Shown here: positions 33,801 through 44,389 of the stretch, in pieces | Layout: every line of letters begins with the position of its first letter | Numbering within the stretch: the first letter of the stretch is position 1 | Source of the DNA: Strigamia acuminata | Taxonomy: Eukaryota > Arthropoda > Chilopoda > Geophilomorpha > Linotaeniidae | Assembly (NCBI GenBank): GCA_949358305.1 | Contig: OX442321.1 | Location: forward strand, 3,249,605 to 3,313,604 | DNA: 64,000 nt | Reading direction: 5' to 3' | Program-made: the position numbers and the translations under genes | Notes under the pieces: model-generated | Databases searched by the model: none | Told to the model about the DNA's origin: nothing | Seen by the model: the letters and a program-made list of their open reading frames with translations, nothing else

Positions 33801-36637
33801 AAAATGTCTGAAACAGTCAATTTTCGATTGACAGGTTCCTTGAAAGCTGAGAAAATGACAGACATGTTTCAGAATTGAAGAAATGAGAGGAGGGGGAAAA
33901 GAAAAGAAGGAAATTTCATCAAGTGGTCCTTAACCTCCATGTCAGAATTTCATTTTCTTTTAAAATTACACCCAAAAAAATGGGGGAAAGAAAATATTGA
34001 CAGGTGGAAGTTGAATATTTAATTAATCTATTCAAGTTTCTTTAAAAAAAAAATTAAATATAAAATTTAATTTTTTTTTTGTTTTTCCATCCAAACTCAA
34101 ATTTTTATCACTTAAAATTTGACATTATGAAGATTTCACAAATGTTTTATGACACTGATTTCGTGCCATACTTGTGGGTATCGCGCGCCATACTTGAGTA
34201 TTGAATGAAATCGGTGTCGTAAAAGGGTTTTTTTGAGCATTAAAATTAGCTATAAATTGAAAAAATCGCTACAAATGAAATAACACGTGATTTAATGTAA
34301 TAAAATGTTGATTTCGTGCCGTATTTGTGAGTATTGAGCGCCGTAGATGTGAGTATCGCGCGCCATACTTAACAGTATCGCGCGCCATACTTAACAGTAT
34401 TGCACGCCATACTTGTGAGTATCGCATGAAATCAGTGTCGTAAAAGGGTTTTTTGGAGCATTAAAATAGGCGATAAATTGGAAAAATGGCTACAAATAAA
34501 ATGACACGTGATTTAATATAATAAAATGTTTAGAGAGAAATATAAAAGCGTAACATTTACAGCGCGGTTGTATGTATAACGAGTCAATTCCGATTCTTCA
34601 ACTCTGCAAACTGTTAGGGAGTTGGGCATTACCCATAAGCCATTCGGGTCGAGTCGTAAATATAAAGATCCAGTCACAGGATTGAAGTCATAAAACAAGC
34701 GAGAAAACCTCAAACTAAGCATCCCTCAGAGAGATATCCCGGTGACAGGCATTTAGCCCTTTAAACATTGAACCGTGGGAGCTGGAATTGGATCAACTTT
34801 CATAATAATTCTCGGGTCATTGCACTTTTTTCAAATTAAATATTTTTAAAAAAAAATTTAAATCAACGTTTTAAAAATAAATAATGTGTATTTACGCACA
34901 AATAGTGCATTTTTACACACAATAGTGCATTTTTACACACAAATAGTGCATTTTTACACACAAATAGTGCATTTTTACACACAAATAGTGCATTTTAACA
35001 GACAAATAGTACATTTTTACACACAAATAGTGCATTTTTACACACAATTAGTGCATTTTTACACACAATTAGTGCATTTTTATACAAATAATGCGTTTTT
35101 ACACATACTAATGCCTTTTTACACGTTAATGCATTTTTACACACACCAATGCCTTTTTACACGTTAATGCATTTTTACACATAATAATGCATTTTTTACA
35201 TAAACAATGCATTTTTAGTGCATTTTTACACATAATAATGCATTTTTTACATAAACAATGCATTTTTAGTGCATTTTTACACATAATAATGCATTTTTTA
35301 CATAAACAATGCATTTTTAGTGCATTTTTACACATAATAATGCATTTTTTACATAAACAATGCATTTTTAGTGCATTTTTACACATAATAATGCATTTTT
35401 TACATAAACAATGCATTTTTAGTGCATTTTTACACACAATAATGCATTTCTAGTGCATTTTAACACATAAATGGTGCATTTTTACAGATAAATAATGCAT
35501 TGAACCGTGGGAGCTAAGATTGGATCAACTTTCTTAATAACTCTCGAGTTATTGCACTTTTTTCAAAATTAAAAAACAAATAAAAAAAATTTCCTTTCGG
35601 ATTTTGATGAAACAAAGGTGTGGAGGAATTTTTTCATATTTTTTTTCGCGCGGTGAAATTGGAATTAATGACAAGATTCGAACATCAATCAAGCTTAAGC
35701 TTTGAAATCAATCTGGTGCTCGGCGTGAAGCCAACATCAGGCGGGGCTTTTGTGTATCGCAATGCAGCGCAGGGTTTTACTTTGTGCATAATAAACTCTT
35801 CGCCGGCTTTCTTAATAACTTATTTTTTCCGCTTTTCGCCACAAAGAAGAAGAATCGTCCGAAGTTCAAATTAATGCCAAACTCCAAAAAAAAATAAAAA
35901 TAAAAATAAATTCAAAAAAAAAATTATTTTTAAAATAAAATTTTGTTTTTTATTTTTTGTTTTCTAAGAAAAAACGAAAATACGTGAAGTTTTGGGTGGA
36001 AATTGAGTTGGGATGAAGCAGAAGCACTTAGGTGCACTGAACGAGCTGTTCTTCCAAATAAACGTCACAAAACGAAAATAAAAAACAAAAAAAAATTCCA
36101 CTCGTGTCTTATGGGTTGTCATAAATGCCATTTTTGTTATTATTTGCCACTTTCGAGACTGTTGTTTCACTTTTCATTAAAGTCATAGCGTTTTCAAAGT
36201 CCCTCGTAAAAATCCAACTCAGAAAAATAAAAAAAATAAAAATAAAAAATAAAAAAAAAAATAAAAATAAAATTTTTTTTTTCAATAAAAAAAAAACCGG
36301 GAAAAATTCTAACGACATCACTCATAATCCAATATACTTGTTAACATTGAGTCAATCAATACAATCCGGAACAAACGATCCGCTGCAAGTCCGCAACACA
36401 ATTTAATCCTCGTTGAGATTAAAAACGAACTAAAAATCGTTGTTTTACTCGTTAAAAGCGTCGAAAAAAGTGGAAAATCGGATTAATTCGATGTAAAACG
36501 AGTTGTTTTAGTGTTTTTTAAAGCGTGTTTTAAGTTTTAAAACGTTTTTTCAACGCTATCGTCGTCGTCTTACCTGTTTCGAGAGCGAGGATGAGGAAGA
36601 CGATGATGCTGAGGATGAGATGCCAACGGTTGGCCAT
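30826..36637 (-). CDS. Ly6/uPAR three-finger protein F, GPI-anchored
   Basis: Exons are 36574-36637, 31306-31452 and 30826-31040 (141 residues), both introns phase 1. Signal exon MANRWHLILSIIVFLILAL. The domain contains CWECNSWYDWRCSDPF, FVCRKLVQK, RTIRLCGHLG and YCDCTHDSCNSA. The tail (VTVFCLVFVVVNFVVV) is strongly hydrophobic. Intron 1 is 5.1 kb, the longest in the cluster, and contains two large minisatellites and a tandem pair of about 200-bp repeats, which explains most of its length. Exon 2 ends at the donor GTAAGC. Confidence 0.87.
31800..33115. repeat. 19-20-bp minisatellite, AATCACCTAAATCAAGTGAA type
   Basis: Roughly sixty to seventy units alternate between AATCACCTAAATCAAGTGAA and AATCACCTAATATCAAGTGA. 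Stretches of several units are themselves repeated (for example around 32010-32110 and 32740-32840), so segments have been duplicated within the 1.3-kb array. Intron 1 of gene F. Confidence 0.9.
34150..34531. repeat. Tandem pair of about 160-220-bp repeats
   Basis: Unit 1 (34157-34312) and unit 2 (34313-34531) share GATTTCGTGCC, GTCGTAAAAGGGTTTTTT, ACACGTGATTTAAT and AATAAAATGTT. Unit 2 is longer because a GAGTATCGCGCGCCATACTT-type sub-repeat is expanded. Non-coding, in intron 1 of gene F. Confidence 0.7.
34766..35575. repeat. 22-bp and 51-bp minisatellite between 75-bp direct repeats
   Basis: CATTGAACCGTGGGAGCT begins a roughly 75-bp sequence at 34766-34840 that recurs at 35498-35575 (both contain TTGGATCAACTTTC and ATTGCACTTTTTTCAAA). 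Between them lie 22-bp units of TTTTTACACACAAATAGTGCA (34890-35100) and five nearly identical 51-bp units combining ACACATAATAATGCATTTTT and ACATAAACAATGCATTTTTAG (35175-35440). Confidence 0.87.
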
Positions 36638-38383
36638 CCTGTGAATGAAAATCTCGAACACGCGCCAGTTTGCAAGATTTCTCGCGGCTGCGCAAAAGTG
36701 CATTTTGTGCAATCAATAACCAGAGATGATGCACAAACACTGGGGGTTGCGTTTCATATTTAGTTTTTGTTTTATTAATTTTTTTTTTTGTTATTATTAA
36801 TTTTTTTTGTTTTTTTTTTGTTATTATTTTGTGATGGGTTGTTGGGGGGGGGGGGGGGTGTGTGATTATTTTTTATTTTAATTTTGGGGATGTTTGGGTG
36901 GGAAAATTGTGTATTTTAATATATTGATTTGTAATTCGGTGCACGAATCAAATTCAATGAAAGAAACGTGTCGAGTTCGAGATGATACGATGATCAAAGC
37001 GCCGACACACGGATTGGAATGAAAAATTGAATTATAGAAATATATGGACATGGGGAGAGAAGGGAAAAGGAATATTCAAATTCAAATTTGCCGACACGAA
37101 ACGTGAAATTATAATATTTTTTGGGATAAAATGTTTTTAGAAAAACACGTTTTCGTCGAAATAAAAAAGAAAAAACACGTTTTTCTACAAATAAAACGGA
37201 AAAAACATGATTTTCTACAAATAAAACGGAAAAAACACGTTTTTCTCTAAGTAAAACAGAAAAAAATCACGGTTTTCTCCAAATAAAACACGTTTTTCAC
37301 CAAATAAAACGGAAAAAATACGTTTTTCTACAAATAAAACGAAAAAAATACGTTTTTCTCCAAATAAAACGAAAAAAAACTCGTTTTTCTCTAAGTAAAA
37401 CCGAAAAAAATCACGTTTTTCTCCAAATAAAACGGGAAAAATACGTTTTTCTACAAATAAAACGAAAAAAATACGTTTTTCTCCAAATAAAACGAAAAAA
37501 ACTCGTTTTTCTCTAAGTAAAACAGAAAAAATCACGTTTTTCTCCAAATAAAACGGGAAAAATACGTTTTTCTACAAATAAAACGGAAAAAACTCGTTTT
37601 TCTCTAAGTAAAACAGAAAAAAATCACGGTTTTCTCCAAATAAAACACGTTTTTCACCAAATAAAACGGAAAAAATACGTTTTTCACCAAATAAAACGGA
37701 AAAAATACGTTTTTCTCCAAATAAAACGAAAAAAAACTCGTTTTTCTCTAAGTAAAACCGAAAAAAATCACGTTTTTCTCCAAATAAAACGGGAAAAATA
37801 CGTTTTTCTACAAATAAAACGAAAAAAATACGTTTTTCTCCAAATAAAACGAAAAAAACTCGTTTTTCTCTAAGTAAAACAGAAAAAATCACGTTTTTCT
37901 CCAAATAAAACGGGAAAAATACGTTTTTCTACAAATAAAACGGAAAAAACTCGTTTTTCTCTAAGTAAAACAGAAAAAAATCACGTTTTTCTACAAATAA
38001 AACGGAAAAAACACGTTATCTCCAAATAAAACACAAGAAAAAAAGTTTTTCTCCAAATAAAACACAAGAAAACACGTTTTTCTCCAAATAAAACAGAAAA
38101 ACATGTTTTACTCCAAATAAAACAGAAAAGCCCGTAGCACGTATTTTCCAAATAAAACAAAAAAATACGTTTAACTCCAAACAAAACACAAATTCTCTAC
38201 TAAAATTATTAAAAATTTTATTACAAAATAATTTTATTTTTACACTAAACGAACTTCGGACGGATGAAATGCAGTAAAAATATTTCCAAAAAAATGATAA
38301 AAACGGTGCAAAACTCGTCTGTTTCCACCAAAAGATGTAATAAAAATTAAAAAATTGAGATTATCTTAAAAACGTAAAAGAAA
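36638..38383. repeat. Spacer with 35-bp units in a duplicated 357-bp block
   Basis: From about 37130 to 38190 units such as ACGTTTTTCTCCAAATAAAA followed by CGGAAAAAA repeat. The blocks 37215-37571 and 37572-37928 are almost identical, showing a recent duplication of a 357-bp higher-order unit. Upstream, at 36844-36858, is a run of 15 G. No gene is seen between genes F and G. Confidence 0.85.
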
Positions 38384-39052
38384 TCATCGCAAACAAACCG
38401 CAATGAACGAAACAACGACACAAACAACCGCCAATCCAAACGACCGACTAATCGGCGCACTATTGCACTGATCTTCGCTGCAATAACATTCTTCCCAATA
38501 CACGCCATTCGCGTGATGGCCCCAGTTGCAGTAACCGGTCACGCCGGTCTCGGACACCGATGCGCAGCGCCGGATCACGTTGCGCCATCTACCGTCCCCT
38601 AAACAAACCAAAAAAAAAATATTTAATAAAATCCCACCAAAAAATAACATTTTCGACATTAATTCATCCGTTTTCGTGTTTTTCATCGTTAAATTCTTAC
38701 AAATAAATCCCCTCGGTCCTTGTTCGACTATTTTCACGCAGAAAATACCAGGCGTGACTGCTTCATCGCTCTGACAATCAACCGATACGTGTCTCGTCTT
38801 GTTGAACGGTTTGTACGCCCCGCACAAGTCGTTTTTCTTGTCTTGGTCGGAGCTGCATTGATAACAGCGAATACAATCACCTGGAAATACAATAAAATAT
38901 TGATTTTAACTTTTGTTATTGGTGGTGACGCACACTGGGACATAAACGCCGCCATTTTGGTGAAATTTGAGTGACTTATGGCTCTTACCTAGATATGTTG
39001 TTGCTAATATTATTAAAAGTACGATTGTTGGTGTGGAAAAGCAGGTAGACAT
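38384..39052 (-). CDS. Ly6/uPAR three-finger protein G, GPI-anchored
   Basis: Exons are 38989-39052, 38701-38880 and 38384-38598 (152 residues), phase-1 introns. Signal exon MSTCFSTPTIVLLIILATTY. The first finger is long (CYQCSSDQDKKNDLCGAYKPF) and lacks the DPF motif. Exon 2 ends FCVKIVEQGPRGFI, and exon 3 has DGRWRNVIRRC, CNWGHHANGVYW, CYCSEDQCNSA and a hydrophobic tail (FGLAVVCVVVSFIAVCL). It shares the D-G-R-W-R start of exon 3 with gene H 0.4 kb upstream, so the two are probably sister duplicates that have diverged in exon 2. Confidence 0.88.
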
Positions 39053-39453
39053 GTTTTAAAAATTAGTTTCATCCGTTTGACATCGAACTCGGGCGTTAAG
39101 CAGTTATGGGTGTGGTGTGGTGTTCCCGGTTATCGATTATTCGTTCCTGGGATTTGAACTATTTGGCGAGTACGGTTATCTGCCGCGAGAGCGAACTGCA
39201 AAAATATGGCCGTCGTTGTTTTATTTACAAGTTGTAAAAATGTAATTAAATAATTAAAACATAAAGTGTAACATGAAACGAACGTTTATTCCAGTAAAAA
39301 AAGTTTTTAAGGATGATATTTACAAAGATTTTTTATTTCCATATAAAAAAATAAATGTGTAAAAATCTTAAAAATTGAGATTCCGGGATACAAAATGGAC
39401 GGTTGTTGTGATTTTTTTGTTTTTTTTTGTTCTGAAAAACGCGATAAAATAGC

Positions 39454-40625
39454 TCAAAAAATACAATTCCGTAAAATAAATGAAGATAACAGTAGCGTAA
39501 ACATCAAGGCGTAATTAACGTGCGTTTTTATCGAATCATTGCACCCATTCTTCTTGTTACAATTGCAATATTCAACGTGAATGTCCCAAGTTCCGGTACG
39601 TAGGAGACAATATCTCTCGTCGCCACCGATTCCAGGCTCCCCCAACCAAGCGCAGCTTCGAATAAATCGCCATCTGCCATCAACTGCAAATAAGAAATAA
39701 AAATTTACTAATTTGTACAAATTTACACAAATTTCACACATTCTTTCCATTAAAAATCGACTTTTACACCAATTTTACACATTTTAGCAATTAAAAATCG
39801 ATTTTTACAGCAATTTTACACATTTTTTTCAATGAAAAATCGATTTTTACACCAATTTTCCAATTAAAAATCGATATTTACACCAATTTTCCAATTAAAA
39901 ATCGATTTTTACACCAATTTTCCAATTAAAAATCGATTTTTACACCAATTTTCCAATTAAAAATCGATTTTTACACCAATTTTCCAATTAAAAATTATTT
40001 TCACACCAATTTTCAATTAAAAATCGATTTTTACAGCAATTTTACATTTTTTTTTCAATTAATAATCGATTTTTACATCAATTTTCCAATGAAAAATCGA
40101 TTTTTACATCAATTTTCCAATAAAAAATCGGTTTTTACACCAATTTTTCAATTAAAAATCGATTTTTACACCAATTTTCCAATTAAAAATCGATTTTTAC
40201 ACCAAAATTACAATTAAAAATTATTTTCACACCAATTTTCAATTAAAAATCGATTTTTACACAGATTTTACACATATTTTTCAATTGAAAATCGATTTTA
40301 ACCGTATTTTGCTTTCAACCTTTTTGTTTAATTTTTCTGCACATCGAAGACCTCATATGTAGATGTGGTAGTTTCTGTTGATCACAATCTGTGATTGGAT
40401 AACTGCTATTATCGAAGGGATCGGCGCATCGCGGGTCGAGATATGAATTGCAAGTCCAACATAAAATCGACGAACCTGGAGCGAAAAAACACAAAAAAAA
40501 TTAATTTTTTACCAAAATTACCTCTAAATATATCCGTATAATCTTTCTTTTGAATCCCTACCTTGCTGTATAGTGATAAAAAGTAGAAAAAGCACGCTAA
40601 AAGCGTAAAAAGCTTCGTTTTTCAT
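39454..40625 (-). CDS. Ly6/uPAR three-finger protein H, GPI-anchored
   Basis: Exons are 40562-40625, 40320-40475 and 39454-39683 (149 residues), phase-1 introns. Signal exon MKNEAFYAFSVLFLLFITI. Domain landmarks are CWTCNSYLDPRCADPF, SSMCRKIKQK, DGRWRFIRSCAWLGEPG, DERYCLLRTGTW and YCNCNKKNGCNDS. This combination is the closest in the cluster to the insect quiver/Ly6-like proteins I know. The tail LMFTLLLSSFILRNCIF fits GPI anchoring. The intron-2 donor (GTTGAA) is weaker than the others. The intron itself is largely a roughly 31-bp repeat array. Confidence 0.86.
39740..40310. repeat. About 31-bp minisatellite in intron 2 of Ly6 gene H
   Basis: About seventeen units of AATTAAAAATCGATTTTTAC followed by ACCAATTTTCC. 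Each unit holds an ATCGAT core between A and T tracts, so each can form a short hairpin. The array begins within about 60 bases of exon 3 and ends close to the weak donor of exon 2. Confidence 0.87.
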
Positions 40626-40859
40626 TTTAAGTCAACGCCCAAACCACCTTGTCTTTTCCGTTCACTACCTGCCATTAAAATCCAACATGTAACTCGATCC
40701 GCCATTGGTCCACGGCCGACTGCATTTATGTAAGCAGTCTCGTCATTGGTTAATGTATTACACGCCATCTATTGACAAACTCACACGACACAACTCAGTT
40801 TACTACACCAAATGACCTTTAATATTCTAAAATAAATTCAAATAAATTATAAATTGACA

Positions 40860-41510
40860 TTACAAAATGCATTTCGTGATTAAAATAATGAGTACGGACG
40901 TTAAATAAAAATATAGATCGTTGGATTTTTTGTTGATGCCGTTGCATAACTCGTCTTTACACTCGCAAACACTTAAGGTGTGTCCAGCCGACACCGATTC
41001 GTAGCAATGTCGTATATACGGCGAATGCCCAGAACACATGCGCTGAACGACAACAGTGCGATGATTTGGCGTCTCAGCATCACCATCTTGACAATATAAC
41101 AAAATAAACGAAAAAAAAACAATAAAATAATAAAGAAAAACGCAAAAAACACTTTCCAGTACACTTATGAACACACCTCACGTCGCACAGCAACATCACC
41201 CTAATCCACAACTGAACTAGAATTCGTGAAACTCACTTGGAATATGCATTTCTTTTCTGCAAACTGGTTCATGAATATGCTGACCACATTCGTGGATGTA
41301 TTCCTCGGTTTTTTTGGGATCAAACATGACGCCACACGCTGCGGTTTGGGTGGAATTACAAATATAACACCTTAAAGCAACACCTATAAATAAATAGAGA
41401 AATTAAAGCGGCAATAATTGAATAAAATGAATTATTTCTTCACCGTATTCAGCAAAAATGATGAAAATAAGCGCGCAGATGAACAACATCCTGTTATGAT
41501 ACGACTCCAT
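40860..41510 (-). CDS. Ly6/uPAR three-finger protein I, GPI-anchored
   Basis: Exons are 41444-41510, 41237-41383 and 40860-41086 (146 residues), phase-1 introns. Signal exon MESYHNRMLFICALIFIIF. Domain landmarks are ALRCYICNSTQTAACGVMFDP, HEPVCRKEMH, TVVVQRMC and CECKDELCNG, with a hydrophobic tail (YFYLTSVLIILITKCIL). The H-E-P-x-C before the fifth cysteine and the C-E-C spacing are shared with gene J. Introns are short, about 150 and 60 bp, with no repeat array. Confidence 0.88.
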
Positions 41511-41995
41511 TTTTTATTTGCTCCGTCCCATTTGCATCAACGACACTTAATACCAATTGAAATCAATTCGTTCAGCTTTTTTTCGTCCTTCAACACCAAC
41601 CGGGCCAAGTTCTATCAAGCTCAATTGGAGAGGATAATAAAAATTCATGTGAATTATGCGTTTCTTAATTACAAAGCGAAAAGGTTCAATGTCATTCCCG
41701 GTTCACCAAATCCCCACTAGGGAATGTTGAAATAAATAAACCGACAAGATTTTCAAGTTTATTTTATATTATACATTCGAATTTCATGTTTTTACAATAA
41801 AAATCAATTCAAGGACGAATTATCTTTTTTAATTTGACGAATTGTGAAGGATTAGTCCGAAAAATTCGTGATTTTGTTGATAAATTTGACCAATTCATTC
41901 ACCAGCGCCATTATTAACCCCGACGACTAAATTGGAAATTATTGTTGCTTTAAAAATATTGATTTTAGTGTTAAAATTGAGATTTTTATTTGCAT
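41511..41995. other. Short spacer between Ly6 genes I and J
   Basis: About 485 bp of AT-rich sequence with no gene or repeat array. It must contain the promoter of gene I and the 3' end of gene J on the - strand; an AATAAA for gene J lies at 41985-41990. Confidence 0.5.
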
Positions 41996-42693
41996 TTAAG
42001 CGTAAAAACAGTTGAAAAACGTTGTGAGAAGAAAAAGTACATTAAATAAGCGTGAAATGAGTGTATTAGCGCCGTTACACAGCGGATCACTGCACTCACA
42101 AACTTCCATTAAATAATGCTGCAATGTCGAATCTTCCGCTACTTTGTAACACGGGCGCGATTTGTGCTCCGTGCACTGGCGAGTGCTGGCCGTCAACCAA
42201 CCGCAACCACGCACAATATGTTCTTTATCGTTTTCTAAAAATGTATTATTAAACAAAATATTTTTTTTTCATTAGAAAATGAAGAAATAATTAAATTTAC
42301 CTAAAAAATATGTAGTTTTTACGCACAGTGGTTCATGCACAAAGTGCTTACACTCCTCGACAAGTGTCCGGCTTTTAATAGGGTCAAAGGGGTCATTACA
42401 TGACGTATGTGACGAATTACACACGTAACATGGCAAACCACGACCTAAAATAATCAAAAATATCTAAAAAATTTCTAAAAATTTCTAAAAAATCCAAAAA
42501 AATCGAAAATTTTCAAGAAAATTTAAGCAATTCAAAAAATAAAAAATAAAAAATAAAATTTCCAAAACATTTATCAAAAATTTTTTAAAAAAAATCATAA
42601 AAATAGAAATTCAATAATTTATACATCAAAAACCAACTTACATTGTTTCGCTAAAACCAAAACAATCCAACTCACAACCATAAACAGTTGCAT
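41996..42693 (-). CDS. Ly6/uPAR three-finger protein J, GPI-anchored
   Basis: Exons are 42642-42693, 42301-42444 and 41996-42234 (144 residues), phase-1 introns. Signal exon MQLFMVVSWIVLVLA. Domain landmarks are LPCYVCNSSHTSCNDPFDP, HEPLCVKTT, HIVRGCGWLTAS, SRPCYKVAED and CECSDPLCNGA. The tail RLFNVLFLLTTFFNCFYA is hydrophobic. The protein closely parallels gene I in loop lengths, consistent with tandem duplication. Confidence 0.88.
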
Positions 42694-43042
42694 TTCCTTG
42701 GCAAACCTCTAAACTAAACGAGTTTTTCATGCAATAAAAATCCCCTGCTCAACTTATCTAAATTTAAAAGCGAATATTAATCCTTTGCACCACCAAGGTC
42801 ACTTTGACAAAACTCCTAGAACATTTTATCAATTAGACCCAACCACATTTTGCTATTAAAAACGACTATATTAAACTCAAACAATTTTTTATCTCTCAAT
42901 TACGTAATAAATGACAAATGTTTATTCGCATCAAACAACGTCACTTCCTATTATTACAACATAATATACATTTTAAACCTTGGAACAAGAACCGAGCTCA
43001 ATTCAAACCAAAAATAAAATATTGCAAACAAAAATACAAACA

Positions 43043-43610
43043 TCAAAATATCATTTTAATAACAACGGAACAACAAAACAACAAGGCCCACTTTAGGCCT
43101 AACTCGGGAGCGCCGTTGCACTTATCGTGGCTACACGCGCACGTATAACTCCTATACGCCTCAGAACCCATGATATAACATTCTTTTTTGTACGGAATTG
43201 ACCCACAATATCGAACAACCCGATGATGTTCTTTAACTGAAACAAAAATACAAATAAAAACTCAAAAATCTCGATAAAATTCACGTTTTTCTTACTGTGT
43301 TGGTCAATTTTCCTGCACAAAGGCTGAGATCCATTGCCTCTCGGTGCACTACATTCTTGCAAGAAACCAACGTTCTTTTCGGGATCAAATGGGTCGCCAC
43401 AAGTTGGATGTGTGTTAGAATTGCATTCATAACACTTGAGAGTCTGACCTGAAACGGTTTTTAGCAAGAAAAATCAAGAAAAATCAAGAAAAATCGAGAA
43501 AAATTGCATTTTTCTTCCATTTTTTGTTGTTTTTCTGCTGTTAAACCTGAATGCTACTTACAGCATTGTGCATACATAAGTATCAGACACAAAATGTGTA
43601 TTAAAAGCAT
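43043..43610 (-). CDS. Ly6/uPAR three-finger protein K, GPI-anchored
   Basis: Exons are 43562-43610, 43296-43448 and 43043-43236 (131 residues), phase-1 introns. Signal exon MLLIHILCLILMYAQ. Domain landmarks are LKCYECNSNTHPTCGDPFDP, LCRKIDQH, HRVVRYCGSIPYKKEC and CACSHDKCNGA. The tail LKWALLLFCCSVVIKMIF is hydrophobic. The palindrome TTAGGCCTAA lies inside exon 3 (43093-43102), in frame as L-G-L, right before the tail. It is the last - strand member; gene L starts 780 bp away in the opposite direction. Confidence 0.88.
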
Positions 43611-44389
43611 CTTTGGAGGATGGAAAACGACTGGAAGCTCGGCATCTATTAAATGACTTCCCGTTTAGAGTATAACAAGTTGGTAATTTCATCCTATCAT
43701 AGTCAGACTGTAAATTATTATACAATATTTGCTAATTAATTTATGGTAAAAAATAATTTTTAAAAAATTAATTTTTTTTTTATATTTATAAAAAATAACA
43801 CAAAAATAAATCAAAATATCGAAATAATTATGTTTTTAATCCCTGGAAATTATTTACAAATGGTTTCATTCATTATTTTATGCAAAAATCAATCAAAAAA
43901 TCAATTAATTACACAACACACAAAAAAAAAGACAAAAATCGACCAGAAATACCCACAAAACACCACAATTTAAATACAGATATATTTAGATACATAAAAA
44001 CAATAATCGTGTAAAGATTACATAACAATTTCTGTCCGTTTTAATCTCCAAAATTTTTTTTTATTTACAAAAAAATCCAAAAAAAATCCAAAAAAATCCA
44101 AAAAAAATCCAAAAATCCCCCAAAAAACCCCAAACCCACCCACCAAATAAACCCCATCAAAAACCCCATCAAAAACCCCATCAAAAACCGTCAAAACCCA
44201 ATTTTTTAAACCCAACTTATCGACCACGCACTCCACCAACAGCTGCAAGATGATCGCTTATCCCCGCACGGTGGTGACATCACTCGACGTCAGCCGCAGC
44301 CACGGGAAGCGTGTCCTTCGTGTGAAACAGGAGAAAAGAAGAGTCGCGTCGTCCACCTTTCGGGTTTTCTTACATCCGCAACACCCAGC
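43611..44389. promoter_or_regulatory. Divergent spacer between Ly6 genes K and L
   Basis: The start codons of K (- strand, 43610) and L (+ strand, 44390) face away from each other across 779 bp, so the two promoters must lie here. The L side is GC-richer, with TGACATCACTCGACGTCAGC at 44276-44295, a CRE-like cluster. An ATCC/AAAAA-rich tract at 44060-44190 is simple repeat. Promoter function is inferred from geometry only. Confidence 0.4.
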
